From Holophagaceae bacterium UBA1801 (GTDB lineage: Bacteria; Acidobacteriota; Holophagae; Holophagales; Holophagaceae), in NCBI GenBank assembly GCA_002319925.1, contig DCFP01000079.1:1-11955 (forward strand): a stretch of 11,955 bases of DNA, in the 5' to 3' direction. The stretch's first letter is position 1. Each line of letters opens with the position of its first letter. A program made the translations under genes and the position numbers. The notes beneath the pieces are model-generated. The model was not told the DNA's origin. It saw nothing but the letters and a program-made list of their open reading frames with translations, and did not search any database. Positions 1 through 7,155 of the stretch are shown piece after piece.

Positions 1-3000
1 AGGTGATCTCCGTATCCGAGACCACCGTGAACATCGCTTCCATGCCGCCGATGATGACGGAGGTGGCGTTCGTGAAACCGGAGCCGGTCAAGGTGATGAC
101 CGTGCCCACGGGTCCCGAGGACGGGGTCACGTTCAGGATGACCACGGACGACATGTGCGACGTGGTGAAGGTCAGTGTGTCGCCGTTGGTGGTGCCGCCG
201 GCGTTCGTGGCGACGATCCGGTAGTAGTAGGTGGTCAAGGGCAGCAGTCCCGAGAGCGGATAATTGAAGGTCGTATCGCTCATGCCCGTGCTGGAACCGG
301 AGAAGGCGTATTCGCTGCCGAGCGCATTCGTCGGGCCCCACTGGAATTTGACCGTGGTGCTAGCGTTCTGGGCGTTCACGGTGCCATTGAGCGTGGCGCC
401 CGTGGCGGCGACATCCGTGGCGGCACTGGTCGTCGCCGTGGGCGCGATCGTGGCGGTGGTGAAGGACAGCTCCGTGCCTCGCACGGGGGTCCCGCCGTTG
501 TTGCCTTCGGCCACGAAGTAGTACGTCGTGTTGGGCAGCAGACCCGGCAGATTGGCCGAGATGCTGGTGTCGCCGGCGCCGGTCACTGGGCTGGGCGTGG
601 CGCCGATGGAGGTCGTGTAGGTCCCGGACACCGTGCCCAGACGGAAGAGGGCCGTGGTGCTCGTGTCATGGGCATTCACGATTCCGTTCAGCGTGACGCT
701 CGTTCCGGTGATGGAGGAAGCCGCGCTGGTGCTGACCGAAGGCTGCAGCAGGACCCACTGGGCAAAGAGGGTCATGTCGGAAGAGAAGTCGTACATCGCT
801 CCATTTGTGTAGGCCGTACCACCACCGGTGGGGTTGGTATTCCAACCGGTGAAGGCGAAGCCCAACTGGGTGAAGGCGTTAGTGCTCAACGTCGTAGCGG
901 CATTGGCCATCTGTGGCGCCATGGAACCGCTCCCGCCGTTCGCGTCGTAGGTCACGGTGTGGTACATGATGGCTTCGAACGCGCCGACATCACAGGCCGT
1001 GCCCTGAGGCCGTGCGATGCCGCGCTGGTCGGTGGCCGGTGATCCGTTGCAGCCGGGAATGGCGTCAATGGCCGGGGAGCCGGGCAGGAGCGCATGGGTC
1101 TGCGTGGGTCCTCCATTGTTCTGCAAGGGACCCAACAGCAGGGAAGCGAAGGAGAAACCCATCACGTCGCCAGTTCCGGGTACGATCGTGCAATTAGCGG
1201 TCGAGCCGATCAGGTTGTAGCCTTCCGAGTTGATGAATCCAAGCGGGGTATAACCGTCCGGGCCTGAAGAACCGGAATTCCCAGCGAGGATCGTGTTGCG
1301 GAGGGTCGTCGTGTTAGTAATGGTCTCGAGTCCGCCGCCACCTCCGGGCGCACTGTTATTGACGATGGTGCAAGCATTGATCGCGAGGGTCCCCTGGTTG
1401 AGGATGCCCCCTCCATCAAAGGAAGAGTTGTTGCCGCTGACGGTGCAGTTGTTCATCTGCAGCGCGCTGCCGGTGCCGACCACAATGCCGCCGCCGACAG
1501 TAGGCGTAGCGATGGTCGCATTGTTGATGACGGCGCAGTTGTTCAACGTGACGGTCGTGCCCGGGTTGGTGATGAACAACCCGGAACCGCCGATGTTGCC
1601 CGGCATCGCAGGCACGTTCAGGCCATTCTGGAGGGTCAGGTTGTCGAGGGTCACCGTTCCCGCGCTGATGTAGATCACCCGGCAGGCGTTGTTGCCGCTG
1701 ATGGCGATGCCGGGCGAGGTGCTCAGGCCGTTGATCGTCAGGTTCTTGGCGATGGCGAGCTGCCCGGTGGTCAAGGTGATGGTGCTTCCTGCGAGACCCG
1801 GATCGAAATCGATCGTCCCACCAGTCGCCACATCTGCGATGGCCTGGCGCAGGCTCCCGGCACCGCTGTCATTAGCGTTGGTGACCGTGATCGCGGCCAA
1901 GCCCAGCGTGGTGAAACTGAGCACGCCGCCGCGCGTGGTGCCACCGGCATTGGTGGTGACCACTTCGAAGTAGTAGGTGGTGTTTGGCGCGAGGCTTCCA
2001 AGGTTGTAGACCGGTGTCGCGTCGACGGTTCCGCTGACGCTGGAGGGTGTAGCGGCGACGCTGGTGCCCAGCGAGGCCGTCAGGCCGTATTCGAAGGTCA
2101 CGGTGGTGTCGGAGTTGCGGGCGTTCACCGTGGCGTTCAAGGTGGCGCTGTTCGCCGTCACCGACGTGGCCGCCGTGGTGGTGGCCGTGGGTGCCTCCTT
2201 GGGGGTGGTGAAGAACAACTCCGAACCCCGCACTGGATCTCCGCCGTTATTGCCCTCTGCCACGAAGTAGTACTTCGTATCGGGCTGCAGGCTCGAAAGA
2301 TTGGCCGAGATGCTGGTATCGCTGGTGCCCGTCACCGTTCCGGGTGTGGCGCCGAAGGACGTCGTGTAGCTTCCCGATGCCGTGCCCAGGCGGAAGAGGG
2401 CTGTCGTGCTGGTTCCGTGGGCATTCACGGTGCCGTTCAGCGTGGCGCCTGCGCTGGTGATGCTGGAGGCCGCGCCCGTGGTGACGGAGGGCTGGATGCG
2501 GTCGATGGTCAGGGTGAAATTCTGCGTGGCATCGCTGCCAACCCCGTTGTTTGCCGTGATCGTGATGGGGTAGCTGCCGCTTGTTGAGTTCGCCGGGGTG
2601 CCGGCCAAGGTGGCCGTTCCATCATGGTTATTGGTGAAGGTCACACCGCTGGGCAGGGAACCCGTCTCCGTGATGGCCATGGAATTTCCGGTCGGGAAGC
2701 CGGTGGTTGTGATCGTGAAGGATCCCGCCAGGGTTTCCGTGAAGGCGACGCCATTCGTGCTGGTGATGGCCGGGGCCTGGTTGACGGTAAGGGTGAAACT
2801 TTGGCTGCCATTGGGCGAGACGCCGTTGTTGGCGGTGATGGTCAGCGCGTACGAACCACCCGTCGAAGCTGCTGGTGTGCCCTCAAGGGTGGCCGTACCG
2901 TCGTGATTGTCCGCGAAGGTTAGACCCGTGGGCAGAGCGCCAGTCTCGCTGATCGCCATGGAGGCAGCGTCCGGATATCCCGAGGTCGTGACCGTGAAGG

Positions 3001-4735
3001 TTCCGGGAGTCCCGACTGTGAACGTGAAATGGTTCGCGCTGGTGATCGCCGGTGCTTGATTCACGGTGAGCGTGAAGTCCTGGCTGGCATTGGGAGCGAT
3101 GCCGTTATTCGCTCTGATCGTGATGGAGTAGGAGTGGTTCGATCCGGCCGCAGGAGTTCCGGACAGGGTCGCCGTGCCGTTGTTGTTATCGGTGAAGGTC
3201 ACGCCCGTGGGCAGGCTTCCCGACTTCTGGATGACCATGGAAGCGCCAATGGGGTATCCCGAAGTGGTGACCGTGAACGAGCCCGCGCTGCCGATCTGGA
3301 AGGTGGTGCCGGCGGCGCTCGTGATGGTCGGGGGGATGAGCAAATGCGCAACGAAGTCCTGATTGGTCTGATCCGTCAGGAGGTTGCTATAGGTCCTGCT
3401 TACAGGTGTGAAGACGTAGCCGGTCATCGAGGGAGTCACTGTCCCGGACCACTGAGGTGCCACGGTGAAGCTGTAGTTGCCGCTTCCATCGGAGGTGGCC
3501 GTCTTCGCATCCTCGTCGGTATAGCTCAGCGTGACACCAGCGATACCGGCATTGCCGCTGATGGTGACGGGGATGTATTCGCAGGAACCCGAGTCCGCCT
3601 GGCCAATGCGTGCGATCCCCCGCTGGTCAGTGCCGCCAGTATCCAGGCCGTTGTTGATGGCTGGGCTGTTGGACATGGGCGCATGGTAGGGTGAGTGGCC
3701 ACCCAGGGAGAGGGTGAGGTTCAGGTCGTTCAATTTCGCATCCAAGGGCGTGGCCCAGCTCCCCACATGATCTTGAGAGCCCTCGGTGAACGTAACATCA
3801 CCCGGGTTGCCGAGAATGTTGCCGCCCAGGGAGCCCACCGCGCCGGTTCCGTCCCAGTTGGGATCGAGATCCCCGTAGTGGACCGTCGGTCCGGATCTCT
3901 GTCCGATGCTGTTCGCGGCGATGATGCTGTTCGTGATGACCACGTTGCCATTGATGATGCTGAGGCCGGCTGAATCCACGGAGTTGAGGCAGGTGTTGTC
4001 CACCACCGTGCAGTGATCCAGGGTTGATGTCTTGCCTGCAGGAACGTGCACGAAGGCGCCGCCGGAATAGGCGACGTTGCTGCTCAAAGTGCAATTGGTG
4101 AAATGGACCACGCCGGCATAATTGCTGACGGCACTGCCTGCACCCGCATAGTTGTCGTGGAAGCTTGAATTCGTGACCGTGAGCGTGCCCTGGTCCAGGT
4201 GGATGGCCCCGCCCACGGGCGGGTCATCCGAACGGTCCTTGGCGTGGTTGTAGCTGAACCAGCAGGCGTCGATGGTGAGGGAAGCGTTATTTAGCACGCG
4301 GATGGCCGCGCCGTTGGCACCGGTGGCAGCGCCCGCATCACCCGCGCCAGAGACGTAGCCATTCTGGAAGCGGAGACCGGTAATCGTGATCGTCCCCGCG
4401 GAGATATCCAGAATGCGGTTTCCGCTGCTGGGCAGAACGAAGGGATGGCTGGACCAGCCACTGCCGCCATCGATCGTCAACAGATCCGCTCCCGGCCCCG
4501 TGATCGTCAGGTTCTTGTTGATGCTCAGCGAGCTGCCAAGTGCGATGGTGCTGTGGGCAGAAAGGTTGAATGTGATGGAATCCCCAGGGATCGCATCACT
4601 GATCGCCTGCCTGAGCGAACCACCCCCCGAGTCATTGGTGTTGACGACCGTGATCGTAGCGCCCATGAGGACGCATCCCCATCCGGCGAACAGGAGGACG
4701 AGAGAACGCAGCAGGCGGGCGAATCGGCATGGCAT
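1..4735 (-). CDS. Giant secreted modular repeat protein (beta-helix / Ig-like / FN3 / InlB-repeat / TIG), 3' end outside window
   Basis: One uninterrupted minus-strand frame of 1578 codons runs from an ATG at 4735 to the left edge with no stop, so the protein is partial at its C-terminus. Residues 1-26 form a Sec signal peptide (basic start, hydrophobic LVLLFAGWG, likely cut after LMGA). Residues 27-385 are a beta-helix region opening with a DSGGGSLRQAI motif and ending in a degenerate choice-of-anchor-Q segment (SPAINN, TDQRGIAR). Residues 385-455 resemble a carboxypeptidase-regulatory-like domain. Residues 471-745 are three Ig-like repeats, 749-844 and 849-945 FN3-like domains, 949-1256 a second beta-helix with a classical ending (GPTQTHALLPGSPAID, CDVGAFE), 1259-1327 an InlB/Listeria-Bacteroides repeat (VTYDANGG to FAQW), 1332-1520 two more FN3-like domains, and 1531 onward an IPT/TIG domain. 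Family knowledge suggests an exported adhesin-like surface or matrix protein; the anchor must lie beyond the window. GGAG lies 6 nt before the start. It is the last gene of the collar operon visible here. Confidence 0.9.
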   Translation of the reverse strand, partial: MPCRFARLLRSLVLLFAGWGCVLMGATITVVNTNDSGGGSLRQAISDAIPGDSITFNLSAHSTIALGSSLSINKNLTITGPGADLLTIDGGSGWSSHPFVLPSSGNRILDISAGTITITGLRFQNGYVSGAGDAGAATGANGAAIRVLNNASLTIDACWFSYNHAKDRSDDPPVGGAIHLDQGTLTVTNSSFHDNYAGAGSAVSNYAGVVHFTNCTLSSNVAYSGGAFVHVPAGKTSTLDHCTVVDNTCLNSVDSAGLSIINGNVVITNSIIAANSIGQRSGPTVHYGDLDPNWDGTGAVGSLGGNILGNPGDVTFTEGSQDHVGSWATPLDAKLNDLNLTLSLGGHSPYHAPMSNSPAINNGLDTGGTDQRGIARIGQADSGSCEYIPVTISGNAGIAGVTLSYTDEDAKTATSDGSGNYSFTVAPQWSGTVTPSMTGYVFTPVSRTYSNLLTDQTNQDFVAHLLIPPTITSAAGTTFQIGSAGSFTVTTSGYPIGASMVIQKSGSLPTGVTFTDNNNGTATLSGTPAAGSNHSYSITIRANNGIAPNASQDFTLTVNQAPAITSANHFTFTVGTPGTFTVTTSGYPDAASMAISETGALPTGLTFADNHDGTATLEGTPAASTGGSYALTITANNGVSPNGSQSFTLTVNQAPAITSTNGVAFTETLAGSFTITTTGFPTGNSMAITETGSLPSGVTFTNNHDGTATLAGTPANSTSGSYPITITANNGVGSDATQNFTLTIDRIQPSVTTGAASSITSAGATLNGTVNAHGTSTTALFRLGTASGSYTTSFGATPGTVTGTSDTSISANLSSLQPDTKYYFVAEGNNGGDPVRGSELFFTTPKEAPTATTTAATSVTANSATLNATVNARNSDTTVTFEYGLTASLGTSVAATPSSVSGTVDATPVYNLGSLAPNTTYYFEVVTTNAGGTTRGGVLSFTTLGLAAITVTNANDSGAGSLRQAIADVATGGTIDFDPGLAGSTITLTTGQLAIAKNLTINGLSTSPGIAISGNNACRVIYISAGTVTLDNLTLQNGLNVPAMPGNIGGSGLFITNPGTTVTLNNCAVINNATIATPTVGGGIVVGTGSALQMNNCTVSGNNSSFDGGGILNQGTLAINACTIVNNSAPGGGGGLETITNTTTLRNTILAGNSGSSGPDGYTPLGFINSEGYNLIGSTANCTIVPGTGDVMGFSFASLLLGPLQNNGGPTQTHALLPGSPAIDAIPGCNGSPATDQRGIARPQGTACDVGAFEAIMYHTVTYDANGGSGSMAPQMANAATTLSTNAFTQLGFAFTGWNTNPTGGGTAYTNGAMYDFSSDMTLFAQWVLLQPSVSTSAASSITGTSVTLNGIVNAHDTSTTALFRLGTVSGTYTTSIGATPSPVTGAGDTSISANLPGLLPNTTYYFVAEGNNGGTPVRGTELSFTTATIAPTATTSAATDVAATGATLNGTVNAQNASTTVKFQWGPTNALGSEYAFSGSSTGMSDTTFNYPLSGLLPLTTYYYRIVATNAGGTTNGDTLTFTTSHMSSVVILNVTPSSGPVGTVITLTGSGFTNATSVIIGGMEAMFTVVSDTEIT
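455..742 (-). repeat. FN3-like domain, copy B of an intragenic duplication
   Basis: Codons 1332-1427 encode a 96-residue domain (PSVSTSAASS to ELSFTT) that is the partner of the copy at 2204-2491, 1749 bp away. It directly follows the InlB-type repeat and is followed by a second, more diverged FN3-like domain (PTATTSAAT to LTFTTS). Confidence 0.8.
2204..2491 (-). repeat. FN3-like domain, copy A of an intragenic duplication
   Basis: Codons 749-844 encode a 96-residue FN3-like domain (PSVTTGAASS to ELFFTT). It aligns end to end, without gaps, with codons 1332-1427 (455-742); by eye about three quarters of residues match. The two copies share TALFRLGT, SISANL and YYFVAEGNNGG. A more diverged FN3-like domain follows each copy, so the pair was probably duplicated as a block. 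Confidence 0.8.
2489..3325 (-). repeat. Three tandem 279-bp (93-codon) Ig-like repeats inside the giant protein
   Basis: Units begin at 3325, 3046 and 2767 (residues 471, 564 and 657), exactly 279 bp apart. Each opens with an ITSA/ITST motif and carries a G-SFTVTTSGYP-like strand, a GSLPTGVTF-like turn, a DGTATL-GTPA motif, and closes with ITANNG and FTLTVNQAPA. They resemble the putative-Ig (He_PIG) repeats of bacterial surface proteins. The constant spacing without indels shows in-frame tandem duplication. The third unit passes straight into the FN3-like domain through IDRIQPSV. Confidence 0.85.
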
Positions 4736-4741
4736 GGGAAT

Positions 4742-4745
4742 CTCC
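4742..4745 (-). promoter_or_regulatory. Ribosome binding site fixing the start of the giant protein
   Basis: On the minus strand GGAG lies 6 nt before the ATG at 4735. The other nearby ATG (4730) is in a different frame and does not lead into the signal peptide, so 4735 is the start. Confidence 0.7.
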
Positions 4746-4773
4746 GCAGCGGAGCGGGAACGCTAGGCAGTAG

Positions 4774-4785
4774 ACGTGATCACGT
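4774..4785. repeat. 12-bp perfect palindrome at the collar-3 / giant-gene junction
   Basis: ACGTGATCACGT is a perfect 12-bp inverted repeat that overlaps the TGA stop of the third collar gene and the start of the 44-nt gap before the giant gene. There is no following T-run, so it does not look like an intrinsic terminator. It could be an operator, a processing site or chance. Confidence 0.4.
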
Positions 4786-5337
4786 GCGGGGCGGGTAGAC
4801 ACCCTGGAGCGCGATGCAGAAGTTCAGCGTGAGGTAGGGTTGCAGATTGTTGTGGGGCTGATCGCCGCCTGCGGGAGCGACCGAATCATCCTTGAGGGGC
4901 ACGGGCGTGTGGCCCTGGACCGCAGTGGCTGATGCGTAGACCGCCGGCTGAGTCTTCAGAACATCGAGCACGGTCTTGGCGGGTACAGTCCCAAGGTAGT
5001 TGTTGCTTGGGATCACTGTGTCGCCAGTGTCCGAGGCTTTCAGCGCATGGGAGTGGGAAGCGATTTCGGATTCCAGGAGACTCACCGTATCCGAGCCGCC
5101 TGTCTCTCCAAGATCATGCAGACTCAGGCCCGGACCCTGGCCAGGGTGCATGGGTACGTTGCCCTGGCAATTCGGCAAGGCGAAGTTCGATTTCCCGTCG
5201 CCCCCGTAGGTAGTGCCGAGCAACGAGAAAAGGGCCGTGTTCTGGCTCAGGGGCAGGATCTGGCCATCACAGAACGCCCAGCCCTTGGGCGCGAAGTTGA
5301 AGGGAAAAATGCGGATTTCTGCAACGAAGGGATCCAT
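4780..5337 (-). CDS. Phage tail collar domain protein (MdpB-like), paralogue 3
   Basis: A 185-residue tail-collar protein of the microcystin-dependent-protein type. It opens with FVAEIRIFPFNFAPKGWAFC, has LLGTTYGGDGKSNFALP at about residues 39-55, an LGETGGS turn at 77-83, an H-S-H triplet at 95-97, and ends with QPHNNLQPYLTLNFCIALQG. These elements recur in the two genes upstream. It is about 20 residues longer than those paralogues because of extra sequence around residues 65-75 and in the variable segment 105-155. There is no signal peptide. The start at 5337 lies 3 nt after the stop of paralogue 2 and has only a weak ribosome site, so it probably depends on re-initiation. In phages this domain caps tail fibres and adhesins; the cellular role of such stand-alone copies is not established. 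The end overlaps a 12-bp palindrome. Confidence 0.93.
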   Translation of the reverse strand: MDPFVAEIRIFPFNFAPKGWAFCDGQILPLSQNTALFSLLGTTYGGDGKSNFALPNCQGNVPMHPGQGPGLSLHDLGETGGSDTVSLLESEIASHSHALKASDTGDTVIPSNNYLGTVPAKTVLDVLKTQPAVYASATAVQGHTPVPLKDDSVAPAGGDQPHNNLQPYLTLNFCIALQGVYPPRT

Positions 5338-5340
5338 GGC

Positions 5341-5835
5341 TTAGGTCTGGCTCGGGAAGATGCCCTGGAGGGCAATGGAGAAATTGAGGGTGAGAAACGG
5401 CTGCATGTTGAGGTGAGCCTGGGAGCCGCCGATGTTGCCGATGCTGGCGGCCGCCAGGGCCACGGACGAAAGGTCGCTGGCGTAGCGCGGCGTCTGCGGG
5501 AGCATGCTTTGGTCCGGCGAACCCGTGTCCGGAGGCATTTCGACGCCCTGCAGGAGATGGGTATGGGTAGGGATTTCGGAAATGCTGAGGGTATGTCCCT
5601 GCTCCCCGCCAATCTCGCCCAACGTGTGGCCGCTTCCCACGTGCATGGGAGCGCGACCTTGCAGATTCGGGAGGCCGAAATTCACACGCCCGTCCCCCCC
5701 GTAGGTCGTCCCCATCAGGGAAAAGAGAGCCTGGTTCTGGTTGATGGGCAGGAGCTGGCCATCGCAAAGCGCCCAGCCCTTGGGAGGGAATCCGAAGCTG
5801 AAGAGGCGGATTTCTGAGAGGAAGGGTTCAGCCAT
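5341..5835 (-). CDS. Phage tail collar domain protein (MdpB-like), paralogue 2
   Basis: A 164-residue tail-collar protein. MAEPFLSEIRLFSFGFPPKGWALCDGQ is the typical N-terminal block (about 1-27); MGTTYGGDG lies at 41-49, the FGLPNLQGRAPMH segment follows, LGEIGGEQG is at 72-80, an H-T-H triplet at 91-93, and the C-terminus is QPFLTLNFSIALQGIFPSQT. The frame stays open further upstream, but the start at 5835 gives the family's normal N-terminus and has AGGTGA 4 nt before it, in the 11-nt gap after paralogue 1. Residues 95-135 are the most variable part among the three paralogues and include a Pro/Ser-rich stretch, as expected if that loop contacts a ligand. No signal peptide is visible. Neighbours on both sides are paralogues, so the three arose by tandem duplication. 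Confidence 0.94.
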   Translation of the reverse strand: MAEPFLSEIRLFSFGFPPKGWALCDGQLLPINQNQALFSLMGTTYGGDGRVNFGLPNLQGRAPMHVGSGHTLGEIGGEQGHTLSISEIPTHTHLLQGVEMPPDTGSPDQSMLPQTPRYASDLSSVALAAASIGNIGGSQAHLNMQPFLTLNFSIALQGIFPSQT

Positions 5836-5839
5836 GGCG

Positions 5840-5845
5840 TCACCT
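5840..5845 (-). promoter_or_regulatory. Ribosome binding site of collar paralogue 2
   Basis: AGGTGA on the minus strand lies 4 nt before the ATG at 5835 and just after the TAA of paralogue 1. It supports this start over longer in-frame alternatives inside paralogue 1. Confidence 0.65.
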
Positions 5846-5846
5846 A

Positions 5847-6344
5847 TTAGGTTTGGCTGGGGAAGATGCCAAAAAGGGAGATAATGAAATCCACGCAGAG
5901 GTAGGGCTGAAAGTTGTTGTGGGGCTGGGAGCCACCGGTGCCCGCGATGGAACTCGGGTTCATGTTCGAAAGACTTCCTTGGGTGTCCGAGTAGATGGGC
6001 GCGGTGGCCAAACGATTGTTCTGCGGGTCCGTGAGTCCGCCCCTGCCGTCCGTGGCGAGCAGCGGATGGCTGTGCGCAGGGATCTGGTTCACGGTGAGGA
6101 GGACTTCTTCTACGCCACCCGTTTCCGCCAGGGTGAAACCGTTCCCCATGTGAATGGGAATGCGCCCCCGGAGATCCGGCAGCGCGAAGGTGGACTGTCC
6201 ATCGCCGCCGTAGGTGGTGCCGATCAGGTTGAACAGGGTTTCGTACTCGAAGATGGGCAGGAGCTGTCCTTCGCAGAACATCCATCCCGATGGCGCGAAG
6301 TTCCCGGCGAACATGCGGATCTCGCCGACATAGGGTTGGGCCAT
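5847..6344 (-). CDS. Phage tail collar domain protein (MdpB-like), paralogue 1
   Basis: A 165-residue tail-collar protein and the first of the three. The N-terminal block is MAQPYVGEIRMFAGNFAPSG followed by WMFCEGQLLP; IGTTYGGDGQSTFALPDLRG spans about 41-60, an LAETGG turn 72-77, an H-S-H triplet lies at 91-93, and the end is QPYLCVDFIISLFGIFPSQT. It departs from its paralogues mainly at the C-terminus (CVDFIISLFG in place of LTLNF-IALQG) and in the segment 95-140. Its ATG overlaps the TGA of the DUF6916 gene by one base (TGATG), and GGGAGG (6351-6356) lies 6 nt before it. No signal peptide is visible, so export, if any, would need another route. Family membership is clear; function outside phages is unknown. 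Confidence 0.94.
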   Translation of the reverse strand: MAQPYVGEIRMFAGNFAPSGWMFCEGQLLPIFEYETLFNLIGTTYGGDGQSTFALPDLRGRIPIHMGNGFTLAETGGVEEVLLTVNQIPAHSHPLLATDGRGGLTDPQNNRLATAPIYSDTQGSLSNMNPSSIAGTGGSQPHNNFQPYLCVDFIISLFGIFPSQT

Positions 6345-6661
6345 CAGGCGCCTCCCTTCGCAGGTGCCTGGGCCGATGGCTTCAGGCGGTTGAAGACGGC
6401 TTCGTAAATGCGGGCGTCGGTGCGGGTATCCATCACGGGAACCAGGAAGAGATCCAGAGCCCCTAAAGTCGAGTGGTGCAAAGCGCGAATGCCCTGGCTC
6501 AGCGTCGGTTGCAGCGGGCCGGAAAACTGCAGTGCAAAGCCCTCCGTCACGATGGTTTCGAAGACCTCGACGGCTTCGAGCCGGATCTGGAGATTCGTTC
6601 CCTGGACCTCGAACAGCGAGCCGACGTGGTCCTGGTAATCCCTGGCGCTATCCGATGTCAT
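6344..6661 (-). CDS. DUF6916 family protein
   Basis: A 105-residue protein that I recognise as the DUF6916 type by its layout: an LGSLFEV-like opening (here YQDHVGSLFEVQG, about 9-21), a central beta-rich part with GFALQFSGP (about 41-49), and the signature STLGALDLFLVPV (about 68-80) followed by YEAVFNRLKP (about 88-97). It is full length, soluble, and without signal peptide or membrane segment. The start at 6661 has GAGGTGG 4 nt upstream and overlaps the stop of the acetyltransferase gene as ATGA; its own stop overlaps the first collar gene's ATG. From family knowledge such proteins accompany tail-collar genes, and the packing here fits a joint role, perhaps as chaperone or partner of the collar proteins (inference). 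The molecular function is unknown. Confidence 0.87.
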   Translation of the reverse strand: MTSDSARDYQDHVGSLFEVQGTNLQIRLEAVEVFETIVTEGFALQFSGPLQPTLSQGIRALHHSTLGALDLFLVPVMDTRTDARIYEAVFNRLKPSAQAPAKGGA

Positions 6662-7155
6662 GAAGCCACCTCGCGGATCGCGGGCCTGCGTTCGAGGCGG
6701 AAGTAGATGCCGTGAACGCCCGCTTCGACGAACCCGAGCCGGCGATACCAGGCGAGCACGCGGTTGTTCTGCTCCACGTGCAGGCTGAGAGTGCAACCGG
6801 TGCGATCGGCTTCCTCGAGGAGGGGTTCCATCATGCGCCGGCCGAAGCCACGCCCCTTGAAGGGGGGAAGCAGCGCGATGTCCATCACGCGGATCTCGGC
6901 GGGCCAGCGCGCCACGTAGAGGCGGCCGGCGGGCGCGCCATCCACGAGCACGAGATCAAAGGAGGCGCCGGTGTAGTGGGTCTGATAATGCTGGTGCTGC
7001 AGCTGGAATTGTTCGAGAAGGAAGGCGCGAACATCGGCGGGCTCCCAGGCGACCTGGGCCATTTCCTCGGCTCGCGTCGATGCGTAGAGTTCCGCCAGGA
7101 AGGGCAGATCGCTCTCCTGGATGGGGCGGAACGTGAGGGGCGGCGATGCGCTCAT
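6658..7155 (-). CDS. GNAT family N-acetyltransferase
   Basis: A 165-residue GCN5-related acetyltransferase covering the complete fold. The beta1-alpha1 start is FRPIQESDLPFLAELYAST (9-27). Motif A, IALLPPFKGRGFGRRMM (93-109), contains the K-G-R-G-F-G pyrophosphate loop that binds acetyl-CoA. Motif B is NRVLAWYRRLGF (131-142), with the Asn and Tyr expected near the catalytic site. It would move an acetyl group from acetyl-CoA to an amine; the substrate cannot be read from sequence. The gene overlaps its upstream neighbour and the downstream DUF6916 gene by ATGA each, so it belongs to the collar operon. Its place suggests that it acts on a protein or product of the operon (inference). It is cytosolic, with no signal peptide. 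Confidence 0.92.
   Translation of the reverse strand: MSASPPLTFRPIQESDLPFLAELYASTRAEEMAQVAWEPADVRAFLLEQFQLQHQHYQTHYTGASFDLVLVDGAPAGRLYVARWPAEIRVMDIALLPPFKGRGFGRRMMEPLLEEADRTGCTLSLHVEQNNRVLAWYRRLGFVEAGVHGIYFRLERRPAIREVAS

Noticed and set aside
155..1042. A 295-codon plus-strand open frame and other shorter plus-strand frames over 1-4700
   Set aside because: They are antisense to the continuous minus-strand frame, which has recognisable domains throughout; their translations are low-complexity Gly/Arg/Val-rich text without motifs.
5047..5817. Plus-strand frame of 256 codons, and another at 5853-6407
   Set aside because: Both lie opposite clear tail-collar genes and show no family features.
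5341..6285. A 314-codon version of collar paralogue 2 with an upstream start
   Set aside because: The extra N-terminal part is an out-of-frame reading of paralogue 1; the start at 5835 has a ribosome site and the standard collar N-terminus.
4780..6344. Interpretation of the collar genes as part of a prophage
   Set aside because: No capsid, portal, sheath, tape measure, lysis or integrase gene is in the window, and the operon includes GNAT and DUF6916 instead; a wider view could reopen this.
6344..6796. A 150-codon version of the DUF6916 protein
   Set aside because: The extension reads the acetyltransferase gene out of frame; the ATG at 6661 has GAGGTGG and the ATGA overlap.
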